From positions 1-24,192 of the forward strand of contig CAZKYP010000026.1 of NCBI GenBank assembly GCA_964556885.1: 24,192 bases of DNA, in the 5' to 3' direction. Numbering within the stretch: the first letter of the stretch is position 1; every line of letters starts with the position of its first letter. This DNA is from CAZKYP01 sp964556885. Lineage in GTDB: Bacteria; Planctomycetota; Phycisphaerae; Sedimentisphaerales; Anaerobacaceae. Shown here piece by piece: positions 15,970 to 23,824 of this stretch. Made by a program: the position numbers and the translations under genes. The notes beneath the pieces were generated by a model that was not told the origin of the DNA, searched no databases, and saw only the letters and a list, made by a program, of their open reading frames with translations.

Positions 15970-15998
15970 AATATATGTGTTAATATGTTTGAGTCCAA
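15970..15998 (-). promoter_or_regulatory. Candidate promoter for the secreted unknown protein
   Basis: TTGGAC (minus, 15993-15998) and TATATT (15970-15975) have a 17-bp spacer. The predicted start near 15963 would fall at the ribosome site itself, so either the leader is extremely short or the match is fortuitous. It would exclude the longer frame from 16058. Confidence 0.3.
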
Positions 15999-16203
15999 AT
16001 TGTTTTCCAACCTATATTTTACACAAAAAAAGCACAGAATCCAAGCATATTTTGCCATTTACCTGAAATCCTAAGATACAATATTTTCAAAACCTTAATT
16101 TTAACCATAAGAATGTTATAAAATACGGATGAATTATCCTGACAAATTAGATTAAATTTCCCATATCAACTTCCCAACAAACAACATCTATATATAAAAT
16201 CTG

Positions 16204-16232
16204 TTGCTGATTATAGCAATTTCGTTTATTTT
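16204..16232 (+). promoter_or_regulatory. Candidate promoter for mgtE
   Basis: TTGCTG (16204-16209) and TATTTT (16227-16232) are spaced by 17 bp, giving a start near 16239 and a leader of about 42 nt. The -10 box is a poor match, so confidence is low. Confidence 0.3.
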
Positions 16233-16280
16233 ATTAACTAATCCGGCAAAACTGATTCTTTTTAAGTACCTTTTACTAAA

Positions 16281-17660
16281 ATGGAAGATTACCAAGAACA
16301 ATTTCTACAGCAAATCCAGTCTGTACTCGAGGATGGAAATATAAAAGCTCTGGGTAAATTACTCAATGACCAGCGTACGAGCGACATAGCTGAAATCGTG
16401 GAAATTGTCGATAATGACCAGCGGCGTGCTATTTTCAATGTAATGGAAATGTCCGTATCCGCTGAGGTCCTGGAAAAAGTCGACGAGGCAACCAGGGCGG
16501 AGCTTTTTGATATACTTAATAATGACGAGCTTGTCAGCCTGGTTTCGGAAATGGACCCGGACGACGCCGCCGACGTTATTTCCGAGCTTCCCGAAGAAAA
16601 AAGAATCGATCTACTCATGGGCATTCCCGCCTCCGAATCCGTTGAGATAAGGAAACTATTAGGTTATTCGGAAGACTCGGCCGGCGGAATCATGGACCCT
16701 GTTTTGATAAGCGTATCTGAAGACGCCACTATCTCCGAGGCAATTAATAAGATTCGAACGGAGGAAATAGACGAGGATTTCTATTCAGTTTACATAGTAG
16801 ACAAAAACGGCCGATTTCTCGGAGACGTAAGAATCCGACTCCTTTTAACACGTCCCGAAAACACAAGAATAGGCAATCTAATAGATCCCGATACCATTTA
16901 CGTTAACGTAGATACGGACCAGGAAGAAGTCCGAAACATATTCAGCAAGAACGACCTGATCGTAGTACCCGTCCTTGACAGAAACCACAAGCTTGTGGGC
17001 CGGATCACTGCAGATCGCGTGATAGAAGTAGCTGAAGAAGAGGCCGCAGAAGATCTTTATACAATGGCCGGCACCGATCCTGAAGAGCTGGATAATGTAT
17101 CAGTGCTACACGCAGCCCGCATCAGAATGACATGGTTGCTGCCCTGTCTTGTAGGTACGGCTATAACATCCACTGTCATGATCTTTTTCAGAACCCACCA
17201 TCTGGAAGTCTTCATCGCAGCGGCGGCATTTGCACCGATGATACAGGCCATCTCCGGAAATGCCGGCCTTCAAACATCTGCAATAGTCGTATCCGGGCTG
17301 GCAACAGGTCACCTTGCTGCATTAAGATTCAGCCAGGTTTTTACGCGTGAGGTAAGAATCGCTTTGCTTGTCGCATTAAGCTGTGGCATATTAGGAGGCT
17401 TGTCATGCGCCTTTTTAATCAGCTTAAAAACCGCAAGTAATCTCAATAATCCCATATCAATTTCACGGCTGATCTTTGCATTCGGAACGGCCATGTTTTC
17501 TGCAATAATGGTTGCCACTACACTGGGTTTGTTTCTGCCGTTTTTGTTCCGCAGAATCAGAATAGATCCGGCTATCAGCTCCGGCCCTCTGGTTACAACG
17601 GCAAACGATTCGATTAGTGTTGCAATCTATATGACTCTCACGCTTTTACTGGCGACCTGA
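16281..17660 (+). CDS. mgtE: Magnesium transporter MgtE
   Basis: This 459-residue protein has the complete MgtE layout. Residues 1-130 form the acidic superhelical N domain (MDPDDAADVISELPEEKR, then LLGYSEDSAGGIMDP). Two CBS domains span about 135-255. A five-helix transmembrane domain runs from about 285 to the end. The pore signatures are present: PMIQAISGNAGLQTSAI (about 321-337) and DPAISSGPLVTTANDSIS near the C-terminus, whose Asp lines the ion path. In MgtE the N and CBS domains sense cytosolic Mg2+ and close the channel when it is high. The protein imports Mg2+ (possibly Co2+) across the inner membrane. No Shine-Dalgarno site is evident before the ATG at 16281. Confidence 0.93.
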   Translation: MEDYQEQFLQQIQSVLEDGNIKALGKLLNDQRTSDIAEIVEIVDNDQRRAIFNVMEMSVSAEVLEKVDEATRAELFDILNNDELVSLVSEMDPDDAADVISELPEEKRIDLLMGIPASESVEIRKLLGYSEDSAGGIMDPVLISVSEDATISEAINKIRTEEIDEDFYSVYIVDKNGRFLGDVRIRLLLTRPENTRIGNLIDPDTIYVNVDTDQEEVRNIFSKNDLIVVPVLDRNHKLVGRITADRVIEVAEEEAAEDLYTMAGTDPEELDNVSVLHAARIRMTWLLPCLVGTAITSTVMIFFRTHHLEVFIAAAAFAPMIQAISGNAGLQTSAIVVSGLATGHLAALRFSQVFTREVRIALLVALSCGILGGLSCAFLISLKTASNLNNPISISRLIFAFGTAMFSAIMVATTLGLFLPFLFRRIRIDPAISSGPLVTTANDSISVAIYMTLTLLLAT

Positions 17661-17763
17661 CAAAATGTCACTATGTCCTGCTTGACTTCATTATCAGCAA
17701 GATTAAATCGAGGGTAAGAGAATAAACATAAACAACATAAAAACTACATTCCTTTCGTTAGAT

Positions 17764-18354
17764 ATGCCAAATATACACGGATTGGGAATTATAGTAAACG
17801 GCCATTGGCAGCCCGGTATAGGTGATCCCACGTTAATAGGCTGGCTGACCACTGCATTATATTTCATTGCCACCGGACTGTGTGGTATCTACGCATGGCG
17901 GGCAAATACATTTATTATTTCCAGCCGCTTTCGTCACCGGCTCTTCTGGTGGTCTCTTTTCGCCTTTATGCTGTTTCTGGCGATCAACAAACAATTGGAC
18001 ATCCAATCCTGGCTCATGCTGACCGGCAGACACATTGCACGGGCGCAGGGCTGGTATTCATACAGGGAAACTGTCAGGATGTGGTTCATTACCGGAGTTG
18101 CAATCTCTGGTTTTGTTCTGCTGATTTCTCTCGGTTGGATATTCAGATATGTCTTGCGAGATTACGGCCTGACCCTGACGGGCATTATGCTAATAATAAT
18201 CTATATTATTATTCGAGCGGGTGCACATCATATTCAAATCATTGGTTGGGATCCTGGTGAAGCTCGTTTTAACTGGATTCTTGAAATCGGGGGGATTATT
18301 CTCGTCGGTCTATCGGCAGCTCTCGGTATCTTTCGTGAGAAAAAAAATCGCTGA
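17764..18354 (+). CDS. Five-helix membrane protein of unknown function
   Basis: This 196-residue protein has five predicted transmembrane helices (about 20-42, 59-77, 102-128, 134-155 and 170-190). A cytosolic or periplasmic loop between helices 2 and 3 holds the most distinctive stretch, NKQLDIQSWLMLTGRHIARA followed by QGWYSYR. I recall this NKQLD-(L/I)-Q ... QGWY pattern in small uncharacterised bacterial membrane proteins, but know no function for it. It follows mgtE by about 100 bp on the same strand and might be co-transcribed. The ATG at 17764 lacks a ribosome site. No catalytic residues are evident. Confidence 0.65.
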   Translation: MPNIHGLGIIVNGHWQPGIGDPTLIGWLTTALYFIATGLCGIYAWRANTFIISSRFRHRLFWWSLFAFMLFLAINKQLDIQSWLMLTGRHIARAQGWYSYRETVRMWFITGVAISGFVLLISLGWIFRYVLRDYGLTLTGIMLIIIYIIIRAGAHHIQIIGWDPGEARFNWILEIGGIILVGLSAALGIFREKKNR

Positions 18355-18366
18355 AGGTATAGACCT

Positions 18367-18822
18367 TTATTGACGTGTCCGCCGAACAGCCATTCCCCTG
18401 CTCGGTCTGTTTTTATTAGAAATTTCTCTTATTCTTGAGTTGCCGCGAGAACGTTCCTGAGAAGCATATTCAGCCGGGATTTTTTGTCCTAACAATTTCA
18501 GGGCGTTCCTGCATATATCCCGCGTTGTTCGTTCACGTCGTTTTAGTCCCTGCATCAAAACATCCAGGGCAACCTTCTTCATTCTGCCCCGCATCTTTCT
18601 CAGTCCATAAGCGGCGGCGTTCTTTGCCGTGGCCGGATAATTTCCGTACAAGGCATTCTTCAGGATTTCAAAACCATCTTCCTGCATCCAGGACAAGTTA
18701 AAGGCCGCCCGCCTCCGGCTCGACGCATCAGATGAACCAAGTTGCTCTTGCAGCCTTTCAAGGAGCTTTACTGAGGCTTCATCTTTTTCTCTGTTTATCT
18801 GTGTTCTTCTTTCTGGCTCCAT
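18367..18822 (-). CDS. Small HEAT-repeat-like protein
   Basis: This 151-residue, strongly basic protein has two or three helical repeats of HEAT type: SSDASSRRRAAFNLSWM, then ATAKNAAAYGLRKMRGRMKK, then TTRDICRNALKLLG, each with the A-A-x-x-L core. The last 40 residues are Arg/Ser/Asn-rich and look disordered (RSRGNSRIREISNKNRPSRG). Such proteins are usually protein-binding scaffolds; the basic tail could contact nucleic acid. No ribosome site is seen before the ATG at 18822. It converges on the five-helix membrane protein with a 12-bp gap. Function is not known. Confidence 0.65.
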   Translation of the reverse strand: MEPERRTQINREKDEASVKLLERLQEQLGSSDASSRRRAAFNLSWMQEDGFEILKNALYGNYPATAKNAAAYGLRKMRGRMKKVALDVLMQGLKRRERTTRDICRNALKLLGQKIPAEYASQERSRGNSRIREISNKNRPSRGMAVRRTRQ

Positions 18823-19136
18823 AAGTATTACATGAATATATCGGCAAGTATGGGCAAATTGCTGTAGTAGATTTACATTTTTGATATCGTCAAGCCCATC
18901 ACCGGCAAATTAACCACTGACCCACAACAAAAACAAGGCACACAACTTCACCACGTCCCACCCACGATATCCCCTTCGTTTGGAACAGATATTTTATCTT
19001 TTCACACCACCATTGATAAAAATGGTTATCAAAATCCGGAAGATACAAAAATCAGTAAATATGGCAAAACCAAAGAAGTTAAACTGGGAAAAACAGCCTT
19101 TTATCATTCAGACAAAAAATTGTTTTGGCATTGAGG

Positions 19137-19166
19137 TTGACAGAACTATACTGAATTTGATAATAT
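19137..19166 (+). promoter_or_regulatory. Candidate pilT promoter P1
   Basis: A perfect TTGACA (19137-19142) is followed after 18 bp by TAATAT (19161-19166). Transcription would begin near 19173, giving a 5' leader of about 120 nt that starts with a hairpin. Confidence 0.5.
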
Positions 19167-19172
19167 ATATGT

Positions 19173-19199
19173 CTAAGGGTTTGTCTTTACAAATCTTAG
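19173..19199 (+). repeat. Hairpin at the predicted 5' end of the pilT transcript
   Basis: CTAAG/CTTAG (19173-19177 and 19195-19199) and TTTGT/ACAAA (19180-19184 and 19189-19193) form one stem with a small GG/T internal loop and a CTTT apical loop. It would sit at the very 5' end of a transcript from P1, as mRNA-stabilising hairpins do. Confidence 0.4.
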
Positions 19200-19214
19200 G
19201 ACAATTAATTTGCC

Positions 19215-19242
19215 TTGACAATCTACGACCGATAAATGATAA
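19215..19242 (+). promoter_or_regulatory. Candidate pilT promoter P2
   Basis: A second perfect TTGACA (19215-19220) has TGATAA (19237-19242) 16 bp downstream. The start would be near 19250, about 45 nt before the pilT ATG. The -10 box is weaker than that of P1. Confidence 0.35.
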
Positions 19243-19294
19243 GGGCGTTGGAGAAGGATAGTAGGCCGATAACTTTTGGAGTTGCCGACATAAT

Positions 19295-20428
19295 ATGGGT
19301 GTAAAACAACCTATTGATGATAGAACAAGTCTGGAACATGAACCGGAACTAAACAAGTTTTTCAAAGCCGCAATTAAAACTCGGGCCAGTGACTTGCACC
19401 TCAAAGTCGGGCAGCCGCCAAAACTTCGACTTTTTGGGGAACTGAAAAATACGACCGGAGAAATTTTAACCGACAAGAGAATGGAGGAACTGGTTTTCGA
19501 GATTCTCAGTCCGACCCAGAAAGACTTTTTCCTGGAACACGGAACCATCGATTTCGCCCACGAAGTCAATGGCGAGCACCGTTTCCGAACAAACCTGTTT
19601 CGCCAGCGCGGCTCTATCAGCCTTGCAGCACGCCGCGTCAATTCGGTGATTCCGCCGTTCGAAGAGCTGCATCTGCCTCCCATATTAGAAAAAATATGTG
19701 AAACCAGACAGGGTCTGGTGCTCGTTGTAGGGCCGACCGGCTGCGGTAAAACGACCACCATTGCCTCAATGATTAATTATATTAACCGTACTCGCTCATG
19801 TCACATCATCACCGTAGAAGACCCTATAGAATATCTGTTCAAAGACGAAAAAGCGATAGTTTCACAAAGAGAAATCGGCATTGACTCCAAAGATTACGAC
19901 GAAGCGCTCACTTATCTGATGAGACAGGACCCCGATGTTGTCTTTGTCGGTGAAATGCGTGACGCCAGAACAGTAGTTGCAGGAATGAGAGCCGCAGAAA
20001 CAGGCCACCTTGTTTTCGGAACTATGCACTCCTCAAGTGCCTCTCAGGCCATTCACAGGCTCCTCGATTTATTCCCACAAAACGAAAGAGACCTCATCAG
20101 GCAGACATTGAGCATCGGACTAAAGGCTATTATCAGCCAGGTATTATTGCCATGTATCAAGGAAGGCATAGACAGAATACCCGCCGTCGAAATTTTAATT
20201 TCAAATGCCTCCGTCAGAAAGCTGATTTCCGAAGATCGTGAAGCTGATTTACCCAATATTATACGCAGCTCGCAACAGGAAGGTATGCAGGATCTTACAT
20301 ATAATCTTTGTGAGCTGGTTAATGACGGCTCCATCGATCCGAAGGATGCATATAAGTACGCACCCAACATAGAAGAACTGAAAATGGCACTCAAGGGCAT
20401 CAGAACCACCGCCAGTGGGATTTTGTAA
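19295..20428 (+). CDS. pilT: Twitching motility / pilus retraction ATPase PilT
   Basis: This 377-residue ATPase matches PilT in length and order. It has the N-terminal RASDLHLKVGQPPKLRLFG element, Walker A GPTGCGKTTT (about 146-155), the Asp box ITVEDPIEY, Walker B DPDVVFVGEMRDART (about 212-226), the His box GTMHSSS, and a C-terminal VRKLISEDRE... EGMQDLTYNLCELVNDGSI segment. The last is the counterpart of the AIRNLIRE retraction motif of PilT, here altered. There is no zinc CxxC pair, as expected for PilT and unlike PilB. It should depolymerise pilins from the cytoplasmic side. The ATG at 19295 has GGAG 11 nt upstream. Its presence argues that the window's pilin machinery makes a retractable pilus or that such a pilus exists elsewhere in the genome. 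Confidence 0.93.
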   Translation: MGVKQPIDDRTSLEHEPELNKFFKAAIKTRASDLHLKVGQPPKLRLFGELKNTTGEILTDKRMEELVFEILSPTQKDFFLEHGTIDFAHEVNGEHRFRTNLFRQRGSISLAARRVNSVIPPFEELHLPPILEKICETRQGLVLVVGPTGCGKTTTIASMINYINRTRSCHIITVEDPIEYLFKDEKAIVSQREIGIDSKDYDEALTYLMRQDPDVVFVGEMRDARTVVAGMRAAETGHLVFGTMHSSSASQAIHRLLDLFPQNERDLIRQTLSIGLKAIISQVLLPCIKEGIDRIPAVEILISNASVRKLISEDREADLPNIIRSSQQEGMQDLTYNLCELVNDGSIDPKDAYKYAPNIEELKMALKGIRTTASGIL

Positions 20429-20446
20429 AATTTAACGGAGCATCTT

Positions 20447-22093
20447 ATGCTGGATTTGTTGTTAGTCACCGCCGCATATGGCGGTTATATATCCATAATC
20501 AAACTCGCGGCTTTTTTAATCTTATTTTTCGCGTGGCTTCCTCTGCCAACCTGGGTATACCACGACGCCAAAGCTGTTGAAACAAAAGAGGTGGTCTGGG
20601 TCAGCATCATTTTAGCGGCGGGAGCGGCCGGAGCTGTGATATGGCTGATTGTGCCCGTATTCATCATAGGAATACTGGCTTACCTGATGGCCGTCGGTGT
20701 CACATCGCTGGCTTACGTAAAACACCGCAATTCAAGAGTCCTGGATTTCGACAAGGTACTGACCATTGATCACATCAAAAGCCTGATGGTCAGCAAAGAA
20801 AAGAAAATGGAAGCTCTAAAGAGTTTTTCCTTTATAACAGCAAATAAAAACGAAGTCCCTGTGCCTGAACCGAGAACACCCGACTTCTTCGGTTACAAGA
20901 CAGCTTTCGAAATTATATCAGACGCCACATGGCGAAGGGCCAGTAATATTTTGTTCACCCCGACGGCACAGGATTATAATATAACATATAATGTCGACGG
21001 CGCATCCTTGAAACAACCGAGCATGAACAGAGACCAAATGGGATATTTTATCCATTTCATCAAGAGCGTCGCAGACCTTGACACCAGGGAGAAACGAAAA
21101 CCACAAAAAGGAATTTTCAAAATCCGGCGTAACAAAGAAGACACTTCGTGGGAAGTGACAACAGCCGGTTCAACTGCTGGAGAACAAGTCAGGCTCAGGC
21201 AAATAACACATGACTCCGTTTCGAAACTGGCCGATATCGGCCTTATGCCGGAACAGTACGAACAGTTAAACCGGTTTCATGATATCCGCCACGGAGTTTA
21301 TCTTATAAGCGGCCCGGCCAAAAGCGGCGTCACAACAACCCTTTATTCGATGCTTAGAAACCACGATGCCTTTATAAACAACATCAACACCCTTGAAAGA
21401 CAACCTTCAGGACAACTGCTGAATATTACTCAAAACGTATTTCAGCTCAGCGATACCGGAACAAATACGTTCGCCAAAAAGCTTCAAACCGTGGTGCGAA
21501 TGGGACCTGATATAGTAGGCGTCGCCGAATGTGAAGACGCCGAGACGGCCCAGATGGCCTGCGCAGCAGCAAAAGACGGAAAACTCATATATGTCACGCT
21601 CCATGCCGACAGTGTAATACAGACGCTGGGCAAATGGCTCAAATTCGTAGGCAATCGAAACCTTGTAGCCGATACGCTTCTCGGCATCAGTAATCAGCGG
21701 CTGCTAAGAATTCTTTGCGACGAATGTAAACAGGCATACGCACCCGATAAGGAGGTTTTCAGAAAATTTAATATAAGCGCCGAAAAAACCAAAGCTCTTT
21801 ATCGCGCCGGGAAGGTACAGTACGACAAACACGGCAAACCATCAACATGTGAAAAATGTCAGGGAACCGGCTATTTCGGAAGGACCGGCGCCTTCGAGAT
21901 AATCATAATGAACGATGAGCTGAAAAAAGTCATCAGAACCTCGAAATCATTACCGGAAATCGGCTCACAGTTCAGACGTGCCAAAATGTTATACCTGCAG
22001 GAACAGGCGTTAAGAAAAGTAATAGCCGGAAACGTGTCAATAAACGAAATGATTCGTGTGCTTTCGGCGACGAAAACAAAAAACACCAAATAA
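20447..22093 (+). CDS. Membrane-anchored GspE/PilB-like protein with degenerate nucleotide-binding motifs
   Basis: The 548-residue protein combines an N-terminal membrane region (three hydrophobic stretches within residues 13-90) with a GspE/PilB-type ATPase core. The core aligns to the intact GspE of this window. Walker A is GPAKSGVTTT (289-298), with Val295 in place of the catalytic Lys and a Lys at 292. Walker B is GPDIVGVAECED (353-364), with Gly for the first Asp but Glu361 kept. The His-box region is TLHAD. The zinc CxxC pairs are intact (C424/C427, C468/C471), as is the GYFGRTGAFEI element. It starts 18 bp after pilT with GGAG at 6-nt spacing, so both are co-translated. I infer a catalytically weak or inactive adaptor at the inner membrane; an unusual active ATPase is the alternative. 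Confidence 0.82.
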   Translation: MLDLLLVTAAYGGYISIIKLAAFLILFFAWLPLPTWVYHDAKAVETKEVVWVSIILAAGAAGAVIWLIVPVFIIGILAYLMAVGVTSLAYVKHRNSRVLDFDKVLTIDHIKSLMVSKEKKMEALKSFSFITANKNEVPVPEPRTPDFFGYKTAFEIISDATWRRASNILFTPTAQDYNITYNVDGASLKQPSMNRDQMGYFIHFIKSVADLDTREKRKPQKGIFKIRRNKEDTSWEVTTAGSTAGEQVRLRQITHDSVSKLADIGLMPEQYEQLNRFHDIRHGVYLISGPAKSGVTTTLYSMLRNHDAFINNINTLERQPSGQLLNITQNVFQLSDTGTNTFAKKLQTVVRMGPDIVGVAECEDAETAQMACAAAKDGKLIYVTLHADSVIQTLGKWLKFVGNRNLVADTLLGISNQRLLRILCDECKQAYAPDKEVFRKFNISAEKTKALYRAGKVQYDKHGKPSTCEKCQGTGYFGRTGAFEIIIMNDELKKVIRTSKSLPEIGSQFRRAKMLYLQEQALRKVIAGNVSINEMIRVLSATKTKNTK

Positions 22094-22113
22094 TTCGAAA
22101 TAATCATCCGAAA

Positions 22114-22146
22114 TCGAGGAACATAAAATAAATCTGATATCCTCGA
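22114..22146 (+). repeat. 7-bp inverted repeat in the gap before the CvpA-like gene
   Basis: TCGAGGA (22114-22120) and TCCTCGA (22140-22146) pair around a 19-nt loop in the 72-bp gap between two co-directional genes. No T-run follows, and the ribosome site of the next gene (GGAG) begins just downstream, so the stem could influence its translation. Confidence 0.35.
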
Positions 22147-22165
22147 AAATAATGGAGACTTTGGA

Positions 22166-23494
22166 ATGGCCATTGTAATAGTAGTGCTGATAATGATCGG
22201 TTGTGCTGTATATCAATACCTCAAAGGCACGTTTGTGAGGGCACTTTCAACGATAATAATCGCCGTCTGCGGCGGCATTGTCGCATTCAGTTTCTTTGAG
22301 TTTTTGGCCGAATTTATCATCAGCCGCGGCAAAGAAGGGAGTTTGCTCTTTCTCGTCCCCTGGGCTCAACCGCTCTGCTTTGTCCTGCTTTTTGTCCTTA
22401 CTTTCGCCGTTCTCCAAACAGCGGCTGTCCAACTGACACAAAAACCGGTAGACCTTGGATTTATGCCGGAACGGATTGGACGGATTGTATGCGGTATTAT
22501 TCTGGGTTTTTACGTATCCGGTCTTTTACTCATATGCCTTCAAATGGGACCTCTGCCTTCGAAATTTCCTTATCAGCGTTTAGATTCCGCAAAACTGGAC
22601 CCGGACAATCCGAGCACAGTCCTGCTCAACGCCGATGGTTTTGCAATCGGTCTTTTCAACATGATAAGCAATGGCAGTTTCAGCGGCAAAAGAAGCTTTG
22701 GTACGGTTCACCCTGATTACCTGAACCAGCTTTTTATGAACCGGCTCAAAAATGACGTATCCCTTCTAAGCTGCTCACCTGTAATTGAAATTTCAAGACC
22801 GGCAGTCTGGCCGGCCCCGGACGCGGTAAAAAAACAAGTAGAGGATTTTGTCACCGAGTACAACAGCCGGGGAAAGCTTGTAGACCAGGATTCGAAGAAA
22901 TCCATTCCTATGTCGAGCTGGCTGAGAAGCGGCTATGAACCAATAATAGTAAGAGTCGGATTAAAAAGAAGCGCGTTACAGGCCGATCCGCGAGTCAACG
23001 CCGCAATTTTTTCACTTACCCAGGTAAGACTGATCTGCAAACGAAAAGGATACGGGCAGGACCTGTATGCCGGAACGGCAATAAATGTCTTTCCACTCGG
23101 ATACCTCAATAATACAAATCAGATCCAGCTTAATCCGGATGTACAGTTAAAAGGAGACAATTTCGGACGGAATGGAAACAAAAAGGATTTCGATTTCGTC
23201 TTCTGCATACCAACCGATCATGTACCGGTGCTGGTACAGTACAAGCTAAATAACATCCTCGATATTTCGAATGCAATCGCTCCGGCCGACCAGGCATTTC
23301 CCGGCTCGGGTTTAGATCGACCTTCCGAGAGAAATGAGGAACCGGCAAATCAACCTGAACGACAAGAAAATACTGAGGCGCCAGCCAACCAGGATACGCC
23401 GCCACCAGGAGCACAAAACACTAATCAGGGAAGCAGCCTAAGCGATGTCAGCAGAAATGCAGCAGGCTTGGATCTTGAAAGTGAAGACATGTAA
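22166..23494 (+). CDS. CvpA-family-like membrane protein with long C-terminal extension
   Basis: The first 130 residues contain four hydrophobic helices with the spacing of CvpA (colicin V production) proteins: an N-terminal helix leading to GTFVRALSTIIIAVCGGIVAF, a third helix with LLFVLTFAVLQ, and IGRIVCGIILGFYVSGLLLI. CvpA itself has about 160 residues; this one has 442. Residues about 135-385 form a soluble, mixed alpha/beta region I do not recognise. The last 60 residues are disordered and rich in Asn, Glu, Pro and Gln (RNEEPANQPERQENTEAPAN). The ATG at 22166 is backed by GGAG at 8-nt spacing. Third in line after pilT and the degenerate GspE-like gene, it may belong to the same operon. 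A function in envelope stability or secretion is only a guess. Confidence 0.68.
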   Translation: MAIVIVVLIMIGCAVYQYLKGTFVRALSTIIIAVCGGIVAFSFFEFLAEFIISRGKEGSLLFLVPWAQPLCFVLLFVLTFAVLQTAAVQLTQKPVDLGFMPERIGRIVCGIILGFYVSGLLLICLQMGPLPSKFPYQRLDSAKLDPDNPSTVLLNADGFAIGLFNMISNGSFSGKRSFGTVHPDYLNQLFMNRLKNDVSLLSCSPVIEISRPAVWPAPDAVKKQVEDFVTEYNSRGKLVDQDSKKSIPMSSWLRSGYEPIIVRVGLKRSALQADPRVNAAIFSLTQVRLICKRKGYGQDLYAGTAINVFPLGYLNNTNQIQLNPDVQLKGDNFGRNGNKKDFDFVFCIPTDHVPVLVQYKLNNILDISNAIAPADQAFPGSGLDRPSERNEEPANQPERQENTEAPANQDTPPPGAQNTNQGSSLSDVSRNAAGLDLESEDM

Positions 23495-23674
23495 TACGAC
23501 CAAAGGGGATACTTTTTATCACTGAAATTTGGACGATTGCGACAGCTTCATCCTGAACATATCCGGCTTATAGAATTATCACCCTGCGATTCCCGCCTCA
23601 CGAAAAAGAAGATGGAATATAAAGTGGCTGACATTGTCACGAGGATTGCTTCTGCTTCGCGACGATTTACATCT

Positions 23675-23824
23675 TTAAGTGCAAACAGCCAGCTCTTCCA
23701 AATCAAGCTCCATTAGATGTTCAAGATACTCGTTGAGTTCTTCTTCCGTGAAAGTTTCCAGAAACTCAGGCTTTGCGCTTCTGTTGATCTTGCAGATGTA
23801 TTCTATCAACTCCATTTTACTCAT
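23675..23824 (-). CDS. Tiny acidic helical protein (SKxELIEYI type)
   Basis: From the ATG at 23824 this is a 49-residue protein, MSKMELIEYICKINRSAKPE followed by a run of acidic helices (FTEEELNEYLEHLMELDLEE). The start is supported by AAGGG nine nt upstream. The open frame extends to 23968, but the extra 48 codons have no ribosome site. I recall short proteins of this pattern (ELIEYI-x-x-INxSAxPEFL-x-x-F-x-x-EEL) as common in planctomycetes, but cannot name a family or function. The helical, strongly acidic sequence suggests a protein-protein interaction module. It converges on the CvpA-like gene with a 180-bp gap that has no clear terminator. Confidence 0.6.
   Translation of the reverse strand: MSKMELIEYICKINRSAKPEFLETFTEEELNEYLEHLMELDLEELAVCT

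Larger units (their letters stand above)
15951..16280. other. Divergent intergenic region between the secreted protein and mgtE
   Basis: The region is AT-rich and has no gene. Apart from the two candidate promoters (15970-15998 minus, 16204-16232 plus) only a small inverted repeat, TTGCT/AGCAA at 16204-16219, was seen. I found no M-box (magnesium riboswitch) signature in the mgtE leader, which is only about 40 nt if the candidate promoter is right. Confidence 0.5.
18823..19294. other. Divergent intergenic region upstream of pilT
   Basis: The 472 bp hold two candidate pilT promoters (19137-19166 and 19215-19242) and a leader hairpin (19173-19199). The left part (about 18905-18975) is strikingly poor in G on the plus strand. 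A TTG-initiated frame at 18980-19261 spans both promoters and is not believed to be a gene. Confidence 0.55.

Noticed and set aside
16233..16280. Magnesium riboswitch (M-box) before mgtE
   Set aside because: No M-box core sequence was found and the likely leader is far too short for that structure.
18980..19261. 93-codon plus-strand frame starting with TTG upstream of pilT
   Set aside because: It spans both candidate pilT promoters and the leader hairpin, has no ribosome site at its start, and its product is low-complexity Lys/Ile/Leu-rich without a domain.
19108..19761. 217-codon minus-strand frame opposite the start of pilT
   Set aside because: It is antisense to the intact PilT N-terminus and runs through the promoter region; its Ser/Arg-rich product is typical of an antisense shadow.
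23495..23674. Bidirectional terminator between the CvpA-like and the 49-residue protein genes
   Set aside because: No GC-rich stem followed by a T-run could be found on either strand in the 180-bp gap.
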